Of a DNA stretch of 64,000 nt, positions 29,563 to 38,339 are shown one piece after another. Numbering within the stretch: position 1 is the first letter of the stretch; each line of letters starts with the position of its first letter. The notes under the pieces are model-generated. The model ran no database searches. It was given only the letters and a program-made list of their open reading frames with translations, and was not told the origin of the DNA. Source of the DNA: Qipengyuania flava (GTDB taxonomy: Bacteria > Pseudomonadota > Alphaproteobacteria > Sphingomonadales > Sphingomonadaceae); the NCBI RefSeq assembly GCF_019448255.1, contig NZ_CP080410.1:248001-312000 (forward strand), in the 5' to 3' direction. Both the position numbers and the translations under genes were made by a program.

Positions 29563-29757
29563 CTAGTCTTCCCGCTGGAAGATCTCTTCGATGGTGAGGC
29601 CGAATACATCGGCGATGCGGAAGGCGAGCGGCAGGGAGGGGTCGTAGCGCCCCGTCTCGATCGCGTTCACGCTCTGGCGGGACACCTCGAGCCGCGTGGC
29701 GAGATCCTGCTGGCTCCAGTCGCGTTCGGCGCGAAGGACCTTGAGGCGGTTCTTCAT
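29563..29757 (-). CDS. XRE-family (Cro/CI-type) transcriptional regulator
   Basis: This 64-residue protein is a single helix-turn-helix: LKVLRAERDWSQQDLATRLEVSRQSVNAIE, then YDPSLPLAFRIADVFGLTIEEIF. It matches the small YgzD/YozG-like repressors often encoded beside membrane proteins. It overlaps the membrane protein gene by ATGA (29754-29757) and is followed by a terminator, so it closes a three-gene unit. It probably represses its own operon through repeats at 30543-30581. Confidence 0.92.
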   Translation of the reverse strand: MKNRLKVLRAERDWSQQDLATRLEVSRQSVNAIETGRYDPSLPLAFRIADVFGLTIEEIFQRED

Positions 29758-30329
29758 GCGCCGCGCACCTTCTGCCACAGCTGGGCCGCGCCAAGGCCGA
29801 TCGCCCAGACGGGCAGGACCCACCAGGCCCAGACGTGCGGGACCAGTTCGAACATTTCGAGGAAGCCCCAGAAGATGCCCAGCGCCAGCACGAAGCCGAG
29901 CGCGACGAGCGCGGCCATGATGGTGCGGTGGCGCAGATATTCGTCCTGCTCGTCGGCGAGATAGCGGCCCATGGCCCATATCACGCCGAAGGTCGGCAGG
30001 GTGGGCAGAAGCGAAATGACGAAGACCACCGGCGTGGAGAGCGTGTAGCTGTTCCACAGCGTAACCGCGATGCCGAGGCCGAGGACATAGCCGAAGGTGC
30101 TGACCAGCACGCGCCGGTTGTAGGTCGCCATGGCCGGGCTGGTGCAGGCCCCGGCGCGGCGCATCGGCACGATCATCGCTCCGGTTGCCACTGCGAGGAG
30201 GATGAAGCCGAAGGGGCTTTCGATTGCCCCCGTGAGCTTCAGCGCTCCGATAATGGCGACGCTCGCAAGATAGAGGCCGACCCAGAAGCCCTGCGACCGG
30301 CCTCCTCTTGCCTCCGTGTCGCCGCTCAC
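29754..30329 (-). CDS. uncharacterised four- to six-helix membrane protein
   Basis: This 191-residue protein has about six hydrophobic segments, including FGFILLAVATGAMIVPM and WWVLPVWAIGLGAAQLW. I do not recognise the family by name. The GTG start at 30329 overlaps the stop of the small upstream gene as GTGA, and its end overlaps the XRE start. Membrane protein plus XRE repressor is a recurring pair in proteobacteria; the membrane protein may sense a condition and release or hold the repressor, which is an inference. Confidence 0.72.
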   Translation of the reverse strand: MSGDTEARGGRSQGFWVGLYLASVAIIGALKLTGAIESPFGFILLAVATGAMIVPMRRAGACTSPAMATYNRRVLVSTFGYVLGLGIAVTLWNSYTLSTPVVFVISLLPTLPTFGVIWAMGRYLADEQDEYLRHRTIMAALVALGFVLALGIFWGFLEMFELVPHVWAWWVLPVWAIGLGAAQLWQKVRGA

Positions 30330-30508
30330 GAGCAGAGTGCCTTCAGCGACTTGGCGCATTTGGCGGGACGCAGCGTCGCGACGGCGACGGCAGGCAGGAT
30401 GACCATCATGGCCTGTCCGGCTTCGGCATCGACGGTGCCGTTGGCAACGCCCAGGGCGGTGAGGATCATGGCGGCGGCGAAGCCAGCGCTGGTGATAAGA
30501 CGTTCCAT
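30326..30508 (-). CDS. small hydrophobic protein
   Basis: This 60-residue protein has a signal-like first helix (ITSAGFAAAMILTALGVA), a second hydrophobic stretch (AMMVILPAVAVATL) and two Cys near the C-terminus. GGGAG lies about 9 bases before the ATG. Its stop is shared with the GTG of the next gene, which supports it being translated. Its function is unknown. Confidence 0.65.
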   Translation of the reverse strand: MERLITSAGFAAAMILTALGVANGTVDAEAGQAMMVILPAVAVATLRPAKCAKSLKALCS

Positions 30509-30542
30509 TGGTCAAGCTCCCTTGCTTTGATGTAAAGGGTAA

Positions 30543-30581
30543 TTGACATGATTCGCACCTATTGTCAAGCGTGCTTGTCAA
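30543..30581. promoter_or_regulatory. repeated TTGACA/TGTCAA elements, candidate operator-promoter
   Basis: Read on the minus strand, TTGACAA occurs twice 13 bases apart (30575-30581 and 30562-30568). A TGTCAA (30543-30548) completes an inverted repeat with the nearer copy across 14 bases. The cluster sits 35-75 bases before the small protein start. It is a likely promoter and repressor target for the XRE operon. Confidence 0.5.
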
Positions 30582-30673
30582 ATGGTCGTGTGTGCTTTCC
30601 GTCTTGAGGAATTCGCTTGTCACCAGCCCGTCATCGGGCGCAGGCATGCATCCGAGAGAGGAGACCTGCCCCC

Positions 30674-32341
30674 ATGTTCGCTACCGAGCCGCCCGCCGAA
30701 ACCCGCGTTCCCGCACTCGACCGCCGCACCCTGCTGAAAGGAGGGCTGCTCGGCGCGAGTCTTGCCGGGGCGCCGCTTTCGGCGCAGATCGGCGCGGGCG
30801 CTGCGGGCTTCACGCATGGTGTCGCAAGCGGCGAGCCCGCGGCCGACGGCGTGCTGCTGTGGACTCGCTTCGTGGCCGGGCAGGACACCGCGCTTGCGTT
30901 CGAAGTCTCGCGTTCGCTCGATTTCTCGTCTCCCGAGGCGGGCGGCACGGCCACTGCTCGCCCCGAGAACGACTGGTGCGCGAAGGCGAAGGCCGAGGGC
31001 CTGTCGCCGGGCACCTGGTACTACTACCGCTTCGTCGCCCCGGATGGCTCGATCTCGGACGTCGGGCGCACCAAGACCCTTCCGGCGGGCGCCACGGAGA
31101 AATTCCGCATGGCGGCCTTCTCCTGCTCGAACATCGGCTTCGGCTGGTTCAACGCCTACGCCGATGCCGCTGCGGATGGCGGGTTCGACTGCGCGCTGCA
31201 TCTGGGCGACTATTTCTACGAATACGGGCCTGGCACCTATCCCTCGAACGCCGAGGCCGAACCCGGCCGCGTGCTGTTCCCCGCGCGCGAGGTCGTGAGC
31301 CTCGCCGACTACCGCGAACGCTACGCCACTTACCGCGCCGATCCCGACCTGCGCCGCCTGCACCAGCTGTTCCCGATGATCTCGGGCTGGGACGACCACG
31401 AAAGCGCCAACGATTCGTGGGAAGGCGGCGCGCAGAACCACCAGAGTGACAGCGAAGGCGAATGGTCGGTCCGCAAGGCCGCCGCCATGAAAGCCTACCG
31501 CGAGTGGATGCCGGTTTCCGACGAACCCTGGGCGGCCTATGAAATCGGCGATCTGGCCACGCTCTTCCGCCTCGAAACGCGCCTCGAAGCGCGCGCGGAG
31601 CAGTTTTCCTACGGCGATATCCTCTCGGGCAAGACCTCGGCCGAAGAGGCGATGGCCGCGCTCGTCGCGTTCCGCGAAGGCGACTATCGCAGCGCGGAAC
31701 GCCAACTGCTCGGCATGAAACAGCAAGCCTGGCTGTCTGACGGGCTGCGCCGCTCGGCAGCCGCAGGCAAGCCGTGGCAAGTGCTTGTCCAGCAGGTGCT
31801 GATGGGCAATCTCTCGACCGCGCCGACGCTGACCGAAGGGCTGCCGGGCGACCTGCCGGACTATATCCGCCAGCGCATTATCGCGGGCGCGATGGCGAGC
31901 CGTGCCGGCCTCCCGCTCAATATGGACGCATGGGACGGCTATCCGGCTGCGCGCGAGCGGGTGTTCAAAGCCTCGCTCGAAGCGGGCGCCAGCCTCATCA
32001 GCCTGGCGGGCGACACCCACAACGCCTGGGCCTTCGACCTCGATCACGAGGGCGAAAAGGTCGGCGTCGAGTTTGGTGTTCAGGGCGTCACCTCGCCGGG
32101 GCTGGAAAGCTACATCTCGCACATTCCGACCGACTGGGTCGAACGCGCGACAGTAGAGTACAATCGCCAGCTCAAATGGATGGACGGTTCGCGCCGCGGC
32201 TACATGGTGGTCGAGCTGACCCCCGGCAGCGCTTCGTGCGAGTATCGCTTCCTCTCGAGCGTGCGCGAGAAAGGCGCGAAGGTCAGCGACACGAAGCGGG
32301 TCACCACCCTGGCAGGCAGCCGCCAGCTGACGATGGGTTGA
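30674..32341 (+). CDS. phoD: alkaline phosphatase D, PhoD family, Tat-exported
   Basis: This 555-residue phosphodiesterase/phosphatase is exported by the Tat system (DRRTLLKGG near residue 20). Metal-site motifs of the PhoD family are HLGDYFYEYG, GWDDHESAND and LAGDTHNAW. It releases phosphate from esters in the periplasm. The start at 30674 has GGAG about 10 bases upstream and places the Tat motif at the usual distance; the frame is open to 30617. Its stop codon overlaps the -35 box proposed for the thrS leader. Confidence 0.92.
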   Translation: MFATEPPAETRVPALDRRTLLKGGLLGASLAGAPLSAQIGAGAAGFTHGVASGEPAADGVLLWTRFVAGQDTALAFEVSRSLDFSSPEAGGTATARPENDWCAKAKAEGLSPGTWYYYRFVAPDGSISDVGRTKTLPAGATEKFRMAAFSCSNIGFGWFNAYADAAADGGFDCALHLGDYFYEYGPGTYPSNAEAEPGRVLFPAREVVSLADYRERYATYRADPDLRRLHQLFPMISGWDDHESANDSWEGGAQNHQSDSEGEWSVRKAAAMKAYREWMPVSDEPWAAYEIGDLATLFRLETRLEARAEQFSYGDILSGKTSAEEAMAALVAFREGDYRSAERQLLGMKQQAWLSDGLRRSAAAGKPWQVLVQQVLMGNLSTAPTLTEGLPGDLPDYIRQRIIAGAMASRAGLPLNMDAWDGYPAARERVFKASLEAGASLISLAGDTHNAWAFDLDHEGEKVGVEFGVQGVTSPGLESYISHIPTDWVERATVEYNRQLKWMDGSRRGYMVVELTPGSASCEYRFLSSVREKGAKVSDTKRVTTLAGSRQLTMG

Positions 32342-32366
32342 GAAGTTAACTCCTCAGCGCTATCTG
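32338..32366 (+). promoter_or_regulatory. candidate promoter of the thrS leader
   Basis: TTGAGA (32338-32343) and TATCTG (32361-32366) are 17 bases apart. The predicted start would fall at or just before the ATG of the leader peptide, so that peptide might be read from a leaderless transcript. The call rests on sequence match only. Confidence 0.4.
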
Positions 32367-32373
32367 GTGGCGC

Positions 32374-32445
32374 ATGACGCAAGCGCGCATCACGACCACG
32401 ACTACCACCACCCCGGGCTTCCGGGGGCGGGCGGTCGCGATCTGA
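32374..32445 (+). CDS. threonine-rich leader peptide of thrS
   Basis: This is a 23-codon frame, ATG to TGA, with threonine at codon 2 and seven consecutive threonine codons (32392-32412: ACG, ACC, ACG, ACT, ACC, ACC, ACC), preceded by an isoleucine codon. It starts 32 bases after the phoD stop and ends about 125 bases before thrS. The composition and position match leader peptides of attenuation-controlled amino-acid operons. The run lies where a stalled ribosome would leave the next RNA segment free to fold. Confidence 0.75.
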   Translation: MTQARITTTTTTTPGFRGRAVAI

Positions 32446-32475
32446 CGCGACGCTCCGCCGCCCGGTTTCGGGCGG
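32428..32475 (+). promoter_or_regulatory. attenuator: two mutually exclusive hairpins before thrS
   Basis: CGGGCGG occurs at 32428-32434 and again at 32469-32475. CCGCCCG at 32458-32464 can pair with either copy, but not both. A ribosome halted on the Thr codons leaves the first copy free; a ribosome that reaches the leader stop codon (32443) covers it, so the second hairpin (7 bp, loop GTTT) forms. No T-run follows, so the outcome may be Rho- or translation-dependent. Confidence 0.65.
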
Positions 32476-32476
32476 T

Positions 32477-32515
32477 CGGCGTTTCCTCCCGAAATCGAAA
32501 TTCTTCCAAACGCCG
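32477..32515 (+). repeat. inverted repeat in the thrS leader
   Basis: CGGCGTTT (32477-32484) and AAACGCCG (32508-32515) form a perfect 8-bp stem around 23 bases, directly after the attenuator hairpin. It may extend the leader structure toward the thrS ribosome site. Confidence 0.5.
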
Positions 32516-32570
32516 CTTCAATGCCGCGCTCCCCTGTGTCATGGGCGCGGACAAGCAACGGTAAGAGACG

Positions 32571-34583
32571 ATGACGGAACTTCTGAAGATCAGCCTGCCC
32601 GACGGTTCGGTGCGCGAAATGGAGCCCGGCAGCACACCCGGAGATGTCGCTGCCGCTATCGGCCCCGGCCTCGCCAAGGCGGCAATCGCCGCGCGCGTGA
32701 ACGGCGAACTGCGCGATATCAACCGCCCCTTCGAAGGCGATGCAGAGCTCGCGCTGGTGACGAGCCGCGACGAGGAGGACGCGCTCGAACTCGCGCGCCA
32801 CGACTTTGCGCATGTGCTCGCAGAAGCGGTGCAGGCGCTGTGGCCGGGCACGCAGATCACCTTCGGCCCGGCGACGGACGATGGCTTCTACTACGATGTG
32901 AAAGCGCCCGAGACGCGCGAGCCGTTCAGCATGGACGATCTCCCCGCGATCGAGGAAAAGATGCGCGAGATCATCAAGGCCGACAAGCCGCTGCGCCGCG
33001 AAGTGTGGAGCCGCCAGCAGCTGATCGACAAGTGGGAAGCCGAAGGCGAAGTGTTCAAGGCCGAATGGGCCAAGGAATTGCCCGAGGACGAAGAGCTGAC
33101 GGTTTACTGGTCGGGCGAAGACTGGCTCGACATGTGCCGCGGCCCGCACCTTGCCTCGACCGGCAAGCTCGATCCGCAGGCCTTCAAGCTGATGCGCGTC
33201 GCCGGTGCCTACTGGCGCGGCGACCAGAAGAATGCGCAGCTCACGCGCATCTACGGCACGGGCTGGCTCAACAAGAAGCAGCTCAATGCCCACCTCATGC
33301 GGCTGGAAGAGGCCGCCAAGCGGGACCACCGCAAGCTGGGCCGCGAGATGGACCTCTTCCACCTGCAGGAAGAAGCCCACGGCAGCGTCTTCTGGCACCC
33401 CAAGGGCTACCGCATCTGGCGCGAGCTGGAAGCCTATATGCGCCGCAAGATGGACGGCGCGGGCTACCGCGAGATCAAGACGCCGCAGCTGATGGACGTG
33501 CGCCAGTGGGAGCAGTCCGGTCACTGGGGCAAATATGCGGAAAACATGTTCGCCGTGCCCGACATGGTGCCGGAGGTCGATGAAGAGAGCGACGGCGCTG
33601 CCTCACCCACGGTCGCAGCCGATGCCGACTGGATGGCGATCAAGCCGATGAACTGCCCGGCCCATGTGCTGGTCTTCAAGCAGGGCATCACCTCCTACCG
33701 CGACCTGCCGATCCGGCTGGGCGAAATGGGCTGCTGCCACCGCAACGAACCGCATGGCGCGCTCCACGGCCTGATGCGCGTGCGCCAGTTCACGCAGGAC
33801 GATGCGCATATCTTCTGCACCGAGGCTCAGGTGGTCGAGGAAGTTCGCGCCTTCTGCCGCCTCGCAGCGGAGGTCTACAAGGACTTCGGCTTCAGTTTCG
33901 CGATCAAGCTCGCCCTGCGCCCCGAAAAGCGCCTGGGCTCGGACGCGGACTGGGACAAGGCCGAACAGGAGCTGCGCGACGCGGTCGAAGAAGCCGGCAT
34001 GATGAGCGAGGAGTTCGGCTGGGAAGAACTGGAAGGCGAGGGCGCTTTCTACGCACCCAAGCTCGAATGGCACCTCACCGATGCGATCGGCCGCACCTGG
34101 CAGGTCGGTACGATCCAGGGCGACCGCGTCCTGCCCGAACGGCTCGATGCAAGCTATGTCGGTGAAGACGGCGAGAAGCACCGTCCGGTGATGCTGCACC
34201 GCGCGATCTTCGGTTCCTACGAGCGCTTCATCGGCATCCTGATCGAACACTTCGCCGGGCGCCTTCCGGTGTGGCTCGCCCCGACGCAGGCGGTGGTTGC
34301 GACCATCGTTTCGGACGCGGACGATTACGCCAAGGAAGCGGTCGCCAAGCTGGAAGCGGCGGGCATCCGTGTCGGCAGCGATCTCAGGAACGAGAAGATC
34401 AACTACAAGGTGCGCGAACACAGCCTCGCCAAGGTTCCGCACCTGCTGGTCGTCGGCAAGCGCGAGGCCGAGGAAGGCACCGTCGCCGTACGCACGCTGG
34501 GCGAGAAGGAGCAGCGGGTGATGAGCCTCGACGAGGCCATCGCCATGATCCGCGACGCCGCCACGCCGCCCGACCTGCGCTAG
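32571..34583 (+). CDS. thrS: threonyl-tRNA synthetase
   Basis: This class II synthetase charges tRNA-Thr. The 670 residues comprise an N-terminal TGS domain (about 1-65), the editing domain (about 70-230) with [12 protein letters not shown], the catalytic core and a C-terminal anticodon-binding domain (about 560-660). MNCPAH supplies the zinc Cys, and [16 protein letters not shown] motif 2 is followed by [18 protein letters not shown]. It is slightly longer than usual because of an acidic insertion near residue 340 ([16 protein letters not shown]). Expression is probably controlled by the Thr-rich leader upstream. Confidence 0.97.
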   Translation: MTELLKISLPDGSVREMEPGSTPGDVAAAIGPGLAKAAIAARVNGELRDINRPFEGDAELALVTSRDEEDALELARHDFAHVLAEAVQALWPGTQITFGPATDDGFYYDVKAPETREPFSMDDLPAIEEKMREIIKADKPLRREVWSRQQLIDKWEAEGEVFKAEWAKELPEDEELTVYWSGEDWLDMCRGPHLASTGKLDPQAFKLMRVAGAYWRGDQKNAQLTRIYGTGWLNKKQLNAHLMRLEEAAKRDHRKLGREMDLFHLQEEAHGSVFWHPKGYRIWRELEAYMRRKMDGAGYREIKTPQLMDVRQWEQSGHWGKYAENMFAVPDMVPEVDEESDGAASPTVAADADWMAIKPMNCPAHVLVFKQGITSYRDLPIRLGEMGCCHRNEPHGALHGLMRVRQFTQDDAHIFCTEAQVVEEVRAFCRLAAEVYKDFGFSFAIKLALRPEKRLGSDADWDKAEQELRDAVEEAGMMSEEFGWEELEGEGAFYAPKLEWHLTDAIGRTWQVGTIQGDRVLPERLDASYVGEDGEKHRPVMLHRAIFGSYERFIGILIEHFAGRLPVWLAPTQAVVATIVSDADDYAKEAVAKLEAAGIRVGSDLRNEKINYKVREHSLAKVPHLLVVGKREAEEGTVAVRTLGEKEQRVMSLDEAIAMIRDAATPPDLR

Positions 34584-34602
34584 AAAGGGCTGAGGTCGGT
34601 CG

Positions 34603-35346
34603 GTGGAGCTGCTGGCGGCCTATGCACCCTGGCAAATCGGGGCGGCGCTCGTCGCGGCGCTCGGCTCGGCCTATGTTCGCGGGCTCACGGGGTTCGGCAT
34701 GGCGATCCTGCTGGTGCCGATCCTCGCGCTCGCGCTGCCGCCGGTGGAAGCCGTCTTGCTGGCAAACTTCCTGTCGCTTTTCATCGGCCTTTCCGAAGCG
34801 AAGCGGCTTGTTCGCGGGGCTGAGAAAACCGCCTGGCGGATCGCCGGGCTGGTCGTGCTGTTCACCCCGCTCGGCCTTTACGGCCTGTCGGTCACGAGCG
34901 CGGACCTTGCCCGCTTCCTGATCGCGATGATCGCGCTGTCGGCCTTCCTTGCTGTCCTGCTGCCCAAGCGGTCGGGCGCCGAGCCGGGCGCGGTTGCCAC
35001 AGGCGGGGTGGGCGTGCTGAGCGGGCTGATGACCGGCTATGCGGGCATGCCCGGCCCGCCGGTCGTGCCTTATTACGTGGGCCGCGATATCCCGCGCGAA
35101 ACGGCCAAGACCTCGATGATGCTGATCTTCACGATCGCGTCGTTTGCGGGGCTGGTGTCGGGCGCGGCGCTCGGCCTGCTTGCCTGGCGCTTGCCGCTGC
35201 TTGCCGCGCTGCTGTTTCCCGCCGTGCTGATCGGCAACCGGCTGGGCGACCTCTCGTCAGGCAAGATCGGCGACACGCTCTGGCGCGCGGCCGTGGGCGT
35301 CATCCTCGGCGGAGCGGCGCTCGCGGCGCTGGTGCGACTGGTCTAG
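34603..35346 (+). CDS. TauE/SafE family sulfite/organic-anion exporter
   Basis: This 247-residue membrane protein has about eight helices in two repeated halves, each with a glycine-rich motif (RGLTGFGMAILLVPILALALPP and LMTGYAGMPGPPVVPYY). The family includes exporters of sulfite, sulfoacetate and other anions; the substrate is unknown. The GTG start at 34603 lies 19 bases after thrS, so it may be co-transcribed with it, though no functional link is evident. Confidence 0.88.
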   Translation: MELLAAYAPWQIGAALVAALGSAYVRGLTGFGMAILLVPILALALPPVEAVLLANFLSLFIGLSEAKRLVRGAEKTAWRIAGLVVLFTPLGLYGLSVTSADLARFLIAMIALSAFLAVLLPKRSGAEPGAVATGGVGVLSGLMTGYAGMPGPPVVPYYVGRDIPRETAKTSMMLIFTIASFAGLVSGAALGLLAWRLPLLAALLFPAVLIGNRLGDLSSGKIGDTLWRAAVGVILGGAALAALVRLV

Positions 35347-35350
35347 GAAA

Positions 35351-35479
35351 TTAGAAGGGCAGGACCGGTCCGGCAAGGACCAGCGCGAGGCCGCAGCCGC
35401 TCACGATCAGCGCACGGGCGATGTCGGCCACCGGCAGCGGGGCGACATGAGTGCGAGCAAGAGCGATAGCTTTGGCCAT
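35351..35479 (-). CDS. possible 42-residue membrane peptide
   Basis: This short frame encodes a basic start followed by a hydrophobic helix (ARALIVSGCGLALVLAGPVLPF) that runs to the C-terminus. It lies 34 bases after the agmatine deiminase stop on the same strand. A CtrA-like site sits about 24 bases before its ATG, which argues for a real gene, but its ribosome site is weak. I do not recognise it. Confidence 0.4.
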   Translation of the reverse strand: MAKAIALARTHVAPLPVADIARALIVSGCGLALVLAGPVLPF

Positions 35480-35502
35480 GCGCCCATTCTCGGCTGCAAT
35501 CC

Positions 35503-35517
35503 CTAACGAAGCGTTAA
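35503..35517 (-). promoter_or_regulatory. CtrA-like site before the 42-residue frame
   Basis: On the minus strand TTAA-CGCTTCG-TTAG differs from TTAA-N7-TTAA at one position. It overlaps the stop codon of agmatine deiminase and would drive the small frame downstream. Confidence 0.35.
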
Positions 35518-36506
35518 GGCTTCCACCCGGCGGCGGGCATTTGCTGGCTTGCGCAGTGGAAACCGCCGCCGCCGGCCAGCACCGCGTCGCCGGGAAGGCC
35601 CACGGTGGCGCGGTCGGGGAAGAGCTCGGCAATGGCCGCCACCCCGTCCGCATCGTGCGGGCTGCCGAAGGTCGGCACCACGACGAGATGGCTGGTGATC
35701 GCAAAATTGGCGTAGCTTGCGGGTTCCACGTAGTCGCCGCTGGTGACGAGGCCGGGGGAAGGTATCTCCTTCACCGCCACGCCCGCTTCCTGCGCCCGGC
35801 GTTTCGCATCGACGTAGATTTCGGCGTTGGGATCGTTCGCGCCGGTCGCGCGCGGGAGGCACAGCGTGTTCGCGGCGATGAAGCGGCCGAGATTGTCGAC
35901 ATGGCCGTCGGTGTGGTCGTTGATGAGCCCATCGCCGAGCCACAGCACGCGGGTGAAGCCGAGGTCGCGCATGAGACGCTGTTCGATCTCCTCGCGCGAG
36001 AGCTGCGGGTTGCGGTTCGGGTTGAGGAGACACTGCTCGGTGGTGACGACAAGGCCGGTGCCATCGCCGTCGATCGCCCCGCCTTCAAGGATCCAGTCGG
36101 CGACCTCCAGCGGCAGGCCCGCGTCCTGCGCCAGCTCGGCCCCGACGGTCTGGTCGCCTTCCATCAGATATTTTCCGCCCCAGCCGTTGAAGCCGAAGCG
36201 CTGGGCAGAGCGGTTGCCCTCTTCATCGCAGAGCACCAGCGGCCCGGTGTCGCGCAGCCACACATCGCCATAGGTCCGCCGTTCGAGTTTCACGGCCCCG
36301 GTGACAAGTTGCCGAGCGCGCGCTTCATTGGCGGCGTCGCGGACCAGCAGGCGGACCTCCTGCCCGCTCTCGGCGACCGCGTTGGCGAAAGCGGCGATCT
36401 GCTCCTGCGCCCGGGGCAGGACCTCGGGCCATTCGTCCGCGTCGTGCGGGAAGCCGATCCACAGCCAGTCCTGCGGCGCCCATTCGGGCGGCATCATGAA
36501 GGCCAT
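35514..36506 (-). CDS. aguA: agmatine deiminase family protein
   Basis: This 330-residue guanidino-group-modifying enzyme converts agmatine to N-carbamoylputrescine and ammonia in polyamine synthesis. Active-site motifs are RDTGP, INDHTDGHVDN and the catalytic Cys in GGGGFHC near the C-terminus. Family length is about 340-370. An internal ATG at MPPEW is an alternative start. It follows the M28 peptidase gene by 23 bases on the same strand, so they are likely co-transcribed. Confidence 0.9.
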   Translation of the reverse strand: MAFMMPPEWAPQDWLWIGFPHDADEWPEVLPRAQEQIAAFANAVAESGQEVRLLVRDAANEARARQLVTGAVKLERRTYGDVWLRDTGPLVLCDEEGNRSAQRFGFNGWGGKYLMEGDQTVGAELAQDAGLPLEVADWILEGGAIDGDGTGLVVTTEQCLLNPNRNPQLSREEIEQRLMRDLGFTRVLWLGDGLINDHTDGHVDNLGRFIAANTLCLPRATGANDPNAEIYVDAKRRAQEAGVAVKEIPSPGLVTSGDYVEPASYANFAITSHLVVVPTFGSPHDADGVAAIAELFPDRATVGLPGDAVLAGGGGFHCASQQMPAAGWKP

Positions 36507-36529
36507 GGATCGGCTCTCCGTCTTACGCG

Positions 36530-38233
<1,704 letters not shown>

Positions 38234-38339
38234 CGGGAGGGTCCTCTCGTGGGATTGCTGTTGTGCGAGCGCTTCTAGGCGCGGGTGGCGGCGAAGGGCA
38301 AGCTTGCGCGCGCGGCTCGCGGGCGGCAGGGGATGCGCC

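Noticed and set aside
32345-32570. T-box or metabolite riboswitch before thrS
   Set aside because: No T-box sequence or specifier-loop layout is seen. The Thr-rich leader frame explains the region better.
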